Shown here piece by piece: positions 1-8,027 of a DNA stretch of 21,644 nucleotides. Within the stretch, counting starts at the first letter, position 1. The number at the start of each line of letters is the position of its first letter. The notes beneath the pieces were generated by a model. The model was not told the origin of the DNA, ran no database searches, and saw nothing but the letters and a program-made list of their open reading frames with translations. The translations under genes and the position numbers were made by a program. This stretch comes from an uncultured Prevotella sp. (GTDB lineage: Bacteria; Bacteroidota; Bacteroidia; Bacteroidales; Bacteroidaceae), in assembly GCA_946999045.1 (NCBI GenBank), contig CAMQBR010000031.1, positions 1 to 21,644 of the forward strand. Direction: 5' to 3'.

Positions 1-93
1 GAAATCTGGAGGAAGCTGGCGGCAAACATCTGACCTAACGAACAGAAACTTCATATAAGGCATATAACCATGGATAAGATTGCATAACAAATC

Positions 94-203
94 GTAAGCA
101 TCCAATATTAGCCGCCTTTCACACTAACAAATAACCCTTATATGTTTGGCAGCATATAAGGGTTATTTGTTAGTGTGAAAGGCGGCTGATATTGGATGCT
201 TAC
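94..203. repeat. Long near-perfect inverted repeat (51-bp arms)
   Basis: Arms 94-144 and 153-203 are reverse complements over 51 positions with one difference (T109 opposite G188, which would be a G-U wobble in RNA). The 8-base loop is 145-152. The RNA would be an almost uninterrupted 51-bp hairpin, much longer than a usual intrinsic terminator, and no T-run follows the right arm. It lies between the end of whatever precedes the window and the susC promoter. It could be a long transcription-end or insulator hairpin, a cruciform, or a relic or copy of a small palindromic repeat. There is no open frame inside. Confidence 0.95.
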
Positions 204-394
204 ATTGAATCGTCTTATATATTATATATAATGTGCTGGTATGGCATCTTTGCACAAAAAAGATACTCTGTTCAATTTAAGGGAAAGCAACTGTATATCG
301 ATAGGTATTCAGACTTATGATACGAGAGCTAGGCTAAATAGTGTAAGTGTACGATGAGTTATCGAATAGTTTAAAAATGTTAATATTTGTTTTT

Positions 395-428
395 TTTGTG
401 TGAATACAGAAAAACTTATATATCTTTG
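395..428 (+). promoter_or_regulatory. Predicted susC promoter (Bacteroidota type)
   Basis: TATCTTTG at 421-428 matches the Bacteroidota -7 consensus TAnnTTTG exactly. A TTTG at 395-398 at the end of an eight-T run could be the -33 element; the gap of 22 bases is slightly longer than the usual 19-21. Transcription would begin near 435, giving a leader of about 45 bases that is A-rich and lacks a Shine-Dalgarno site, as is usual in this phylum. Confidence 0.6.
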
Positions 429-482
429 TTTTGAAATTTTCAGAAAAGACGAAAACTTTATCTAAACTAACTTAAAACAACA

Positions 483-3400
483 ATGTTTATGGCAACAAAC
501 AGAAAACTGATGCTTTTAGCATTTGCTTTATTTACTGCAGGCTTGTCGTATGCTGACGTGGTTTCTCAACCAATTGTTATGGGAACGCAGCAACAACAAT
601 CGATCTGTAAGGGTGTTATCGCAGATTCTAAAGGCGACCCCATTATTGGTGCTTCTATTGTAGTAATAGGACAAAAGAATGCAACCATTAGTGATGTGAA
701 TGGTAACTTTAAGCTAACCCGTGTAAAACCAGGAACAAAACTTACTATTTCATACGTTGGATATAAAACTCAACATGTGATATGGCAGGGTGATGATTTA
801 ACTATTACATTGAAAGAGGATGCAGAAAGCCTGGAAGATGTAGTAGTTGTAGGTTATGGTACACAAAAGAAGATTAACTTGACAGGTGCAGTATCTGTAG
901 TTAATCAAAAAACATTACAATCACGTGCCGTTACAAGTGTAGCACAGGCATTGCAAGGAGCTGTACCAGGTTTGAATTTTTCTATTGGTAATGGTGGTGG
1001 AGCGTTAGACCGCCGTATGAATATGAACATTCGTGGTGCTGGTACAATTGGTGATGGTTCTTACTCTTCTCCATTGGTATTGATTGATGGTACAGAGGGC
1101 GACTTATACTCTATTGCTCCAAATGATATTGAGAGCATATCTGTATTGAAGGATGCTTCAGCCAGTGCCATTTATGGTTCGCGTGCTGCATTCGGCGTTA
1201 TTTTGGTAACTACCAAGAGTGGTAAATCAGGTCATACCAGTGTATCGTATAATGGTAACGTTCGTTTCTCTACCGCAACACAAGTACCAGAAATGCCTAA
1301 TTCTTACGACTTTGCACGTTATTGGAATGATGCTGCAGCAAACAATGGTGAGGGTGCACCTTTCAATGAAGAAATATTGGGTAAAATCAAGGCTAATATA
1401 GATGGAACCTTAAAACCTGAAGATAAAGGACTTACAACGTGGCAAGGTTATGAAGCCAACGAACCATGGGCAATGTATACAAACTCATGGGCTAATACCG
1501 ACTGGTTTAAAGAAATGTACAAGAAAAATGTTCCTTCACAAGAGCATAACATAGCTATTAGTGGTGGTGCTAACAAGATGAATTACTATGTTAGTGGTAC
1601 ATGGCTTAACCAGCATGGCTTGATACGTCATGGAAAAGATGTTCTTAACAAGTTTAATGTCAATGGTAAGTTTAATGTCGAAGTAACAAAGTGGTTCAAC
1701 ATTACTTATAATACTAAATGGAACAGAGAATCATTTAGTCGTCCATCATACATGACAGGTTTGTTCTTCCACAACATTGCACGTCGTTGGCCTACTAATC
1801 CAGTTTACGATCCTCATGGGTATTATGTACATGGCAACGAAATTATACAGATGGAAGATGGTGGAATTGATAAGCATACTACCGACAAGTTATTCCAGCA
1901 ATTGGTATTCGAATTCAAGCCATTGGATGGTTGGAAAATCCGTTTAGAGGGTAACTACAATACAACTAACTATCACAATCATTGGGATGTATTGCCTATT
2001 TATTATCATGACCCTAAGCAGCTACTAACACCTGCCGCATGGAGTGGAGACTATAAACCAGGAAAGTCAAATGTGTCAGAAGGTATGTCTAAAAAGAACT
2101 ATTTTAATGGTCGCTTCTATACAGAATATGCTTTCAAACTTAATGACAAGCACGATTTCAAAGTATTGGGAGGTTTGGATATGGAGTCTGAGCTATACAC
2201 AGATCTGTCAGCTAGCAGAGCTGATTTAATAACCCCCCTTGTACCATCGCTTAACCTTGCTACACATAAAGATGTACATCCATATTTTAAAAATACACAA
2301 TGGGCAACTATGGGTATGTTTGCACGTGTAAACTACGCATACGCTTCTCGTTATTTAGCAGAGTTCTCTATTCGTCGTGATGGTTCTTCTCGTTTTATTG
2401 GTGATAAAACATGGGCTACCTTCCCATCGTTCTCTTTAGGTTGGAACATGGCACGCGAGAGCTTCTTCAAGTCTTTAACAAATACAGTACAAACATTAAA
2501 GCTGCGTGGCTCATGGGGTACATTGGGTAACACTAATATAGAGGCACTCTATCCATGGTTTCTATCTCAACCTGTTTCTGCTACATCTTCAGGATGGCTT
2601 ATCAATGGACAAAGACAAAATATTGCAAGTGTTCCAGGCTTGGTATCTCCAAACTTGACATGGGAGACTGTTCGTTCATGGAATATAGGTCTTGATTTTG
2701 GTATGTTTGACAACCGCTTGCAAGGTAACTTCGATTACTTTGTTCGTAATACAAGCGATATGGTTGGTCCTGCTCCTGCTAAACCTTCTATTTTGGGTGC
2801 AGAACAACCAAAAGAAAACAACAGCGACTTGCGTACCAATGGTTGGGAGCTCGAAGTAAGATGGCGCGACCACATCGGTGATTTCAATTATGGTGTGAAG
2901 TTGGTATTGTCTGACGATGTACAAACCATTACACGCTACTACAATCCTAACCGTTTGCTCTCACAGTGGTGTGAAGGACAGCATATGGGCGACATCTGGG
3001 GGTATCAAGTAAAAGGCTTGGCGCAGTCGGATGAAGAAATGAAGAGCTGGCTTGCCAACAATAAGCCTGCATGGGGTAGCAACTGGGCTGCTGGCGATGT
3101 AATGTACAAAGATCTTGATGGTGATAAAAAAGTAAATAATGGTGAAAATACTTACGACAAGCATGGCGACCTTACTGTTATTGGTAATAGTATGCCACGT
3201 TATCGCTTTGGTATTACTTTGGATGCTTCATGGAAAGGATTCGATTTCTTGCTCTTCATGCAAGGTGTAGGTAAGCGCGATTTCTGGGACGCTTCTCCAT
3301 ACAGCACAGGTGCCAACCATGGTATGTGGCAGGCTGCTGCCTTTAAGGAACACTTAGACTACTGGCGTCCTGCAGATGACAAAAACTTTGGTCCTAATCC

Positions 3401-3707
3401 TAATGCATTCTATCCACGTCCTTTATTTGGCAATGGTGGGAAAAACTTCATGCCAAACGACCGCTATTTGCAAAATGCTGCCTATATGCGTATTAAGAAT
3501 ATTCAGTTAGGTTATACCTTGCCACGTACGTTGGTAAGTATGTGCGGATTGAGTCGAGTACGCTTCTATATCTCAGCAGAAAACTTATATACCTTTACCA
3601 AGATGAGTCGTATCTTTGATCCTGAAGCAACAGGCGGCGACTGGGGACCAGGTAAACTGTACCCACTGCAGAGAGTACTGTCGTTTGGTTTAAATCTTAA
3701 CTTTTAA
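483..3707 (+). CDS. SusC/RagA-family TonB-linked outer membrane transporter
   Basis: A 1074-residue outer membrane transporter that would move a ligand captured by its SusD partner across the outer membrane using TonB energy. Residues 1-24 form a signal peptide ending around SYA. Residues ~41-117 are a carboxypeptidase-D-like regulatory domain (GVIADSKGDPIIGAS, then SYVGYKT). The SusC/RagA hallmark VVVVGYGTQKK follows at ~119-130, then the plug (~140-250, with LIDG and SAIYGSRAAFGVILVTTK) and a long beta-barrel ending in an aromatic terminus, LNLNF. The length is normal for the family. A second Met at residue 3 is an equally possible start. susD begins 11 bases downstream, so the two are one operon. 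No sugar-active enzyme, sigma or anti-sigma gene adjoins, so the substrate (glycan, peptide or other) cannot be inferred. Confidence 0.95.
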   Translation: MFMATNRKLMLLAFALFTAGLSYADVVSQPIVMGTQQQQSICKGVIADSKGDPIIGASIVVIGQKNATISDVNGNFKLTRVKPGTKLTISYVGYKTQHVIWQGDDLTITLKEDAESLEDVVVVGYGTQKKINLTGAVSVVNQKTLQSRAVTSVAQALQGAVPGLNFSIGNGGGALDRRMNMNIRGAGTIGDGSYSSPLVLIDGTEGDLYSIAPNDIESISVLKDASASAIYGSRAAFGVILVTTKSGKSGHTSVSYNGNVRFSTATQVPEMPNSYDFARYWNDAAANNGEGAPFNEEILGKIKANIDGTLKPEDKGLTTWQGYEANEPWAMYTNSWANTDWFKEMYKKNVPSQEHNIAISGGANKMNYYVSGTWLNQHGLIRHGKDVLNKFNVNGKFNVEVTKWFNITYNTKWNRESFSRPSYMTGLFFHNIARRWPTNPVYDPHGYYVHGNEIIQMEDGGIDKHTTDKLFQQLVFEFKPLDGWKIRLEGNYNTTNYHNHWDVLPIYYHDPKQLLTPAAWSGDYKPGKSNVSEGMSKKNYFNGRFYTEYAFKLNDKHDFKVLGGLDMESELYTDLSASRADLITPLVPSLNLATHKDVHPYFKNTQWATMGMFARVNYAYASRYLAEFSIRRDGSSRFIGDKTWATFPSFSLGWNMARESFFKSLTNTVQTLKLRGSWGTLGNTNIEALYPWFLSQPVSATSSGWLINGQRQNIASVPGLVSPNLTWETVRSWNIGLDFGMFDNRLQGNFDYFVRNTSDMVGPAPAKPSILGAEQPKENNSDLRTNGWELEVRWRDHIGDFNYGVKLVLSDDVQTITRYYNPNRLLSQWCEGQHMGDIWGYQVKGLAQSDEEMKSWLANNKPAWGSNWAAGDVMYKDLDGDKKVNNGENTYDKHGDLTVIGNSMPRYRFGITLDASWKGFDFLLFMQGVGKRDFWDASPYSTGANHGMWQAAAFKEHLDYWRPADDKNFGPNPNAFYPRPLFGNGGKNFMPNDRYLQNAAYMRIKNIQLGYTLPRTLVSMCGLSRVRFYISAENLYTFTKMSRIFDPEATGGDWGPGKLYPLQRVLSFGLNLNF

Positions 3708-3718
3708 AGAATAGAATT

Positions 3719-5797
3719 ATGAAATTTAATATAAAGAATATCTTAGGAGGAGTTATCTTAGCATCTGCGGGGTGCATGCTCACATCATGCGATGACTTTC
3801 TTGATAGAAAACCGTTAGACATGATATCTCCCGACAATTACTATACAAATGCCGACCAACTGGGTACGTTTACATGGAACTATTATTCAAGCATATTTCC
3901 TAATAACAGCGGTTGGTGGGCTGGTGTGGCTACCTTTGACAATGGTACTGATAACCAAGCTACTACTACTGGCAATGCTTATACTTTCTTAAAGGACAAG
4001 TGGAAAGTTCCTACATCAAGTGGCATTGGTTTCAATAATATTCGCGATGTTAATAAATTTATCAATGAGCAAGAAGCAAAGATAAAAGCAGGTAAGATAG
4101 AAGGCGATAAAAAACTGATAGACCAGTATATGGGTGAGGCTTATTTTATCAGAGCCATGCTCTATTTTGATAAGCTGGAAACCTATGGCGATTTTCCTAT
4201 TGAACTAAAGGAGTTGAATATCAATAATGATTTGGCAGCTGAAAGTAAGCGTATGCCTCGTAATTTGGTGGCTCGCCAGATATTAAAAGATATGGATATT
4301 GCTATTTCTAAGTTACAGGAAAATCCTGTCAATGGAGGCAAACTTCGTATCAATAAAAATGCTGCATTGGCTTTTAAGTCGCGTATAGCTTTATATGAGG
4401 CTACCTTTGAAAAATATCACAAAGGTTCTGGACGTGTACCAGGTGATGCTAACTGGCCTGGAAAGAATATGCCTTGGAACAAGAACTTCAAGATAAACCA
4501 AGACGAAGAGGTTAATTTCTTCTTAGATCAAGCGATGAATTCTGCTAAGGAGGTATCTGATAAGGTCGGTTTGTCAACTAAGAATAGCCATAAAATGAAT
4601 CCATCAAAGAGGGGTGAGTATAATGGTTGGAATCCTTACTATGATATGTTTGCTTCAGAAGATTTGAACAAATATAAAGAAGTATTAATGTGGAGACAGT
4701 TTAATTCTGATATAGGTGTTGCACATCTTACTTCTAACAAATTGAGAACAGGTTCACAAACTGGTTGGACACGTGGCTTGGTTGAATCTTTCTTAATGAA
4801 GAATGGTCTTCCTATCTATGCTAACAATTCTGGTTACAAAGGAGATAAAACGATAGATCTTGCTAAAACTAACAGGGATGAACGTTTGCAGCTCTTTGTT
4901 TTTGGCGAATCGGATGTATTGGCATCCGATGCTAATAGCATTAATGTTTACAATCAGGAAGCTGAAAAGGAAGGGTATCCAAAAGTTAATATTGTAAAGT
5001 TAGGTATTGCTAACATTATTACCAGCAATGCAGAGAGCAAAGATATTACAGGTTACAGACAGCGTAAGTTTTATAATTACGATCCAAAAATGCAGAATGG
5101 ACAAAATTTTTCAGATGTATCTGGTCAAATCTTGGTTCGTGTAGAAGAGGCTATGCTCAACTATATTGAGGCTTCTTACGAGAAAACAGGTCAGATAGAT
5201 GCTACTGCTCGTAGGTACTGGACAGAGTTACGTGCTCGTGCTGGTATTACTGCTCCTATTGAAACAACCATTGCTGCAACGGATATGAGCCGTGAAGCTA
5301 ATGTTAATACTCCATCGTACGACTGGGGAGCATTCTCTGCAGGTAAACCTGTGAATGCTACATTATACTCTATTCGTCGTGAACGTAGAAACGAGTTGGC
5401 TGGCGAAGGCTTCCGTATGAGAGACTTAGTACGCTGGTGTTCACTTGATCAGGTAAAGAATTATCAGATAGAAGGTGTAAACTTCTGGGATGAAATGTAT
5501 AAGAATAAAGTATTCGAATACAAAGACAAAGAAGGCAAAATGAAGAGTTATATCGTTGCTGATGGAGGTGATAAGTCAACTATGTCTTCTAAGGATTTAA
5601 GTAAATATTCTCATCCTTATCAGGTTAATAAGAAGTATGAGTTGTATAATGGTTATACATTCTATCAAGCTCACTACTTATCTCCATTCTCTATTCAGGA
5701 AATGAAGTTATGTTCACCTGATGGTACAATAGAACATACATATTTGTATCAAAACATTTATTGGCCAACTACTGCCAATGAACCAGCTTTGAAGTAA
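3719..5797 (+). CDS. SusD/RagB-family surface nutrient-binding lipoprotein
   Basis: The 692-residue partner of the upstream SusC protein, expected to sit on the cell surface as a lid over the transporter barrel and bind substrate. The N-terminus is a lipoprotein signal with the likely lipidated Cys24 in LTSCDDF; the acidic residues after Cys fit a Bacteroidota surface-export signal. FLDRKPLDMISPDNYY is the typical SusD opening. GEAYFIRAMLYFDKLETYGD matches the conserved 'aeArFlRA..Y..L...yGd' helix pair of the TPR-like core. IRRERRNELAGEGFRMRDLVRW matches the conserved C-terminal 'i..ERr.ELafEg.R..DL.RW' segment. At 692 residues it is longer than many SusD proteins (around 500-600), so extra loops may shape the binding face. 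A strong terminator follows 23 bases after the stop codon, closing a two-gene unit. Confidence 0.95.
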   Translation: MKFNIKNILGGVILASAGCMLTSCDDFLDRKPLDMISPDNYYTNADQLGTFTWNYYSSIFPNNSGWWAGVATFDNGTDNQATTTGNAYTFLKDKWKVPTSSGIGFNNIRDVNKFINEQEAKIKAGKIEGDKKLIDQYMGEAYFIRAMLYFDKLETYGDFPIELKELNINNDLAAESKRMPRNLVARQILKDMDIAISKLQENPVNGGKLRINKNAALAFKSRIALYEATFEKYHKGSGRVPGDANWPGKNMPWNKNFKINQDEEVNFFLDQAMNSAKEVSDKVGLSTKNSHKMNPSKRGEYNGWNPYYDMFASEDLNKYKEVLMWRQFNSDIGVAHLTSNKLRTGSQTGWTRGLVESFLMKNGLPIYANNSGYKGDKTIDLAKTNRDERLQLFVFGESDVLASDANSINVYNQEAEKEGYPKVNIVKLGIANIITSNAESKDITGYRQRKFYNYDPKMQNGQNFSDVSGQILVRVEEAMLNYIEASYEKTGQIDATARRYWTELRARAGITAPIETTIAATDMSREANVNTPSYDWGAFSAGKPVNATLYSIRRERRNELAGEGFRMRDLVRWCSLDQVKNYQIEGVNFWDEMYKNKVFEYKDKEGKMKSYIVADGGDKSTMSSKDLSKYSHPYQVNKKYELYNGYTFYQAHYLSPFSIQEMKLCSPDGTIEHTYLYQNIYWPTTANEPALK

Positions 5798-5820
5798 TAA
5801 TTTGATTATTAATTTATATA

Positions 5821-5855
5821 AAGAGCGAGCAGCCCACAGCTACTCGCTCTTTTTT
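5821..5855 (+). terminator. Intrinsic terminator of susC-susD
   Basis: A 9-bp stem, AAGAGCGAG (5821-5829) with CTCGCTCTT (5843-5851), can extend by an inner AGC/GCT after one mismatch and runs into six Ts (5850-5855). On the other strand the stem is followed by a mixed AT tract, so it may also stop the convergent comF transcript. Confidence 0.9.
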
Positions 5856-5955
5856 GTTCATAGTTCTAATGACTAATACAAAACTCATAGTTTGTCCATT
5901 TTCCTTTTCATGATGTAACAAGTCTGTTCTGTTATAATTTACTGATATATACCTA

Positions 5956-6654
5956 TCATCTCTTCACCACTCCCAGCGACATCACACTGATGCGCACTTC
6001 ACCATAACGTTGCAAAGCCGTAGCACATGCACAAATAGTGGCACCCGTAGTTACAATATCATCAATCAATAAAATGTGTTTACCAACAATTGCAGGATTA
6101 TTTGTTGTCATTTGGAAAGCATGTTCCACATTCTCTGCACGCTCTAATCTATTCTTATGTGTTTGACTCTCCTTAAACTTCACACGCTTTACAAGATTAT
6201 AGAGAATGGGAATACCTGTAACTAAATGTACCCCCTTGGCTATCTCTTCACTTTGGTTGTATCCTCTTTTTCTTTTTCGTGCAGATGTGAGTGGAATAGA
6301 TACAATGAAATCAATGTTCTTAAAGAAATCGTCTCGTTTAAACTCTTCTGCAACCATGCCGCCCATGTACACACCAATATTGGGTTGATTGCCATATTTT
6401 AATGCGTAAATTAGCTGACTTGCTTCTGAATGCGCATGATAAAAAAATAATGCCGCTGCACGTTCTATGGGGATGCGCACCCAAAACAGTTTAGCCATTT
6501 CGTTGTTGTATGCATCTTTAGCATAATAAGTGCGAGGTAGATGTAGGTTGCACGTAGCGCACAATACCTGTTCGCTCACGCTCAATCGTCTACCACACAC
6601 AGTACAAGTACGTGGAGCAATTAACTCTAATATTCTACTAAAGAAACTAATCAT
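5956..6654 (-). CDS. comF: ComF-family phosphoribosyltransferase-like protein
   Basis: A 232-residue ComF/GntX-type protein. Members resemble phosphoribosyltransferases and are linked to DNA uptake in transformable bacteria; the biochemical role in this phylum is not settled. Near the N-terminus a zinc-finger-like pair, CTVC (17-20) and CATC (32-35), is visible. The C-terminal PRPP-binding loop reads LLIDDIVTTGAT (~195-206), matching the type I PRTase motif. VSIPLTSARKRKRGYNQS in the middle is the usual ComF 'P....r...RGfNQ' signature. I start it at the ATG at 6654; the frame is open to a TTG at 6660, but the ATG leaves a natural 2-base gap after the recX stop. It is last in the leftward prmC-recX-comF operon. 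Confidence 0.93.
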   Translation of the reverse strand: MISFFSRILELIAPRTCTVCGRRLSVSEQVLCATCNLHLPRTYYAKDAYNNEMAKLFWVRIPIERAAALFFYHAHSEASQLIYALKYGNQPNIGVYMGGMVAEEFKRDDFFKNIDFIVSIPLTSARKRKRGYNQSEEIAKGVHLVTGIPILYNLVKRVKFKESQTHKNRLERAENVEHAFQMTTNNPAIVGKHILLIDDIVTTGATICACATALQRYGEVRISVMSLGVVKR

Positions 6655-6656
6655 CC

Positions 6657-7127
6657 TCAAAAATCGGCCATTTTATCAATACATTTACGGATAATTGATA
6701 ATTCAAATCCTCTGCCCATTGCATATTTTATTAGCTTTATACTCCGCTCATAATCATTTCCCCCTTTAATACTTTTTTGCTTTGCTATGAGGATTGGCTT
6801 TAGTATTTCAATGTATTTTTCTTCTGGTACATTATCAAGTATGCGTTCAACAATGTCGCTATCAATATGCTTCATGTACAATGCCTGTTCTATTTTGCGT
6901 CGCCCCCATCTGGTATAAGTTATCTTATCGTTGACAAAGGCTTGTGTGTACCGCTCATCGTCAATGTACTTTTTTGTCTTCAGAGTATTAATAATACGTT
7001 CTTCCACCTCTTCGCCTAAGTTGTATTTCCGTAATTTCTGTTTGATGTCGCCAGCACAATATTCTGTTTTGGCACATAGTGCAGCCATTTTGAGAAGTGC
7101 CTGTTTCTCTGTTATTTCTTTCATCAT
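6657..7127 (-). CDS. recX: RecX regulatory protein
   Basis: A 156-residue RecX-family protein, a small all-helical modulator that binds RecA filaments and limits recombinase activity. It has the family pattern of three-helix repeats. The first contains CAKTEYCAGDIKQKLRKYNL. The second contains YIDDERYTQAFVNDKITYTRWGRRKIEQAL, the best conserved RecX segment ('iDDerya..fv......gp.ki..eL'). The third, more divergent, ends with YAMGRGFELSIIRKCI. The length is normal. It starts 9 bases after the prmC stop and ends 2 bases before the comF ATG, so it is co-transcribed with both. An adjacent Met at residue 2 is an alternative start. Confidence 0.92.
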   Translation of the reverse strand: MMKEITEKQALLKMAALCAKTEYCAGDIKQKLRKYNLGEEVEERIINTLKTKKYIDDERYTQAFVNDKITYTRWGRRKIEQALYMKHIDSDIVERILDNVPEEKYIEILKPILIAKQKSIKGGNDYERSIKLIKYAMGRGFELSIIRKCIDKMADF

Positions 7128-7136
7128 ATATATATT

Positions 7137-7991
7137 TTAATGATTGATAGTCTGTGTAGCTCTCATCATTCTTTGTTTTCCAAAACAATCGTTTTTTACA
7201 ATTATATCGATGAAACCGTTTCTTTTTAGCATTCCTTCCATTTGATGAACGTATAACGGATTAATTTCAAAATACAATTTTCCATCAGGTTTTAATGCAT
7301 CAATGGCATAGTGAACAATTGCCTCGTAAAACATTAAAGGCTTATTTTCTGGAACAAACAGTGCTGTATGCGGTTCATGCAGCAATACATTTTTCCGCAT
7401 TTCTTTGCTTTCAGACGGACAGATATAAGGAGGGTTAGATACAATAATATCCCATTTCATCGAATGTTTTGGCGCATTTAGTATATCCACCTCTTTTAGT
7501 TCAACCTTTGCTTTTTGTTGTTGGTTATTGTGTGTAGCTATTTCAATAGCTTTTTTAGAAATATCCCATGCCGTAGTTTGTGCATGCGGTATATATAAAT
7601 CAAGCGTGATAGCTATACAGCCTGATCCAGTTCCCACATCTAATATGTGTGTATGACGGTTGCGTTGCCCATGATAATCGTTTATTATCCACTGACAAAG
7701 TTGCTCCGTTTCAGTGCGTGGGATGAGTACACCTGGTGCTACATAGAACCGGTGTCCGCAAAAATCGGTACAGCCCAAGATATATTGTATTGGCTCTTCT
7801 TGTTGCAAACGGTGTATAATTTGTTGAAGTGAAAACGCATCTTCTGCCGATAATTCATTAACTTTGCCACAAACAATATCTGTTAGCGACAAGCCATAAC
7901 AAACCTCAAGCACTGTTCTTATTAACGCTTTTGCTTCGGTTTCATCGTAAGTTGGAATCAGTTGTGTCCACAGATGTTGATAACTATTCAT
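7137..7991 (-). CDS. prmC: Release factor glutamine methyltransferase PrmC (HemK)
   Basis: A 284-residue AdoMet-dependent methyltransferase that modifies the glutamine of the GGQ motif in peptide-chain release factors, aiding translation termination. An N-terminal helical domain (~1-75) is followed by the Rossmann domain. Visible motifs are LIPRTETE (89-96), the AdoMet loop DVGTGSG (118-124) and the catalytic NPPY (186-189), which binds the glutamine amide. I choose the ATG at 7991 because the start MNSYQHLW fits the family; the frame extends 21 codons upstream but that would run through the start of divergent ribD. It is first in a leftward operon with recX and comF. A likely promoter lies immediately upstream at 7997-8027, leaving almost no leader. 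Confidence 0.95.
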   Translation of the reverse strand: MNSYQHLWTQLIPTYDETEAKALIRTVLEVCYGLSLTDIVCGKVNELSAEDAFSLQQIIHRLQQEEPIQYILGCTDFCGHRFYVAPGVLIPRTETEQLCQWIINDYHGQRNRHTHILDVGTGSGCIAITLDLYIPHAQTTAWDISKKAIEIATHNNQQQKAKVELKEVDILNAPKHSMKWDIIVSNPPYICPSESKEMRKNVLLHEPHTALFVPENKPLMFYEAIVHYAIDALKPDGKLYFEINPLYVHQMEGMLKRNGFIDIIVKNDCFGKQRMMRATQTINH

Positions 7992-7996
7992 GGCAA

Positions 7997-8027
7997 CAAA
8001 TTTAGTAAAATTACAGGAATGAACCAA
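7997..8027 (-). promoter_or_regulatory. Predicted prmC promoter overlapping the ribD start
   Basis: On the minus strand, TAAATTTG (8004-7997) matches TAnnTTTG exactly. A TTG (8027-8025) lies 20 bases upstream in the -33 position. The -7 box ends 5 bases before the prmC ATG, so the transcript would be leaderless or nearly so. The -33 element falls inside the first codons of ribD. Confidence 0.5.

Larger units (their letters stand above)
37..482. other. Noncoding region upstream of susC
   Basis: No convincing gene lies in these 446 bases. The first ~36 bases could be the tail of an upstream rightward gene: two forward frames run open from base 1 or 3 and stop at 31-33 or 34-36, and I cannot choose between them. 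The stretch holds the long inverted repeat at 94-203, an AT-rich segment around 215-235, and the susC promoter near 395-428. The part at 205-390 shows nothing I recognise apart from a second, weaker CATCTTTG box at 245-252. Confidence 0.6.

Noticed and set aside
1..36. Possible end of an upstream gene
   Set aside because: Two forward frames are open from the window edge and stop at 31-33 and 34-36; ten codons are too few to choose a frame or a family.
94..203. Invertible promoter (phase-variation switch)
   Set aside because: The arms enclose only 8 bases, so inversion would change nothing, and no recombinase gene is present.
94..203. Insertion sequence or MITE ends
   Set aside because: There is no internal sequence between the arms and no target-site duplication: 91-93 and 204-206 do not match. 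A dispersed palindrome remains possible but needs a genome search.
245..252. CATCTTTG as a second susC promoter
   Set aside because: First base of the -7 box differs and no -33 element is evident; the perfect box at 421-428 is closer to the gene.
2676..3164. Minus-strand open frames inside susC
   Set aside because: Antisense shadows of a well-supported gene, without any family feature.
6655..6660. TTG start for comF
   Set aside because: A good ATG lies two codons downstream with a natural 2-base spacing from the recX stop.
7962..8018. Extended N-terminus of ribD (and 7992-8054 for prmC)
   Set aside because: These extensions overlap each other's genes, lack family similarity, and the ATGs at 8019 and 7991 give family-like N-termini.
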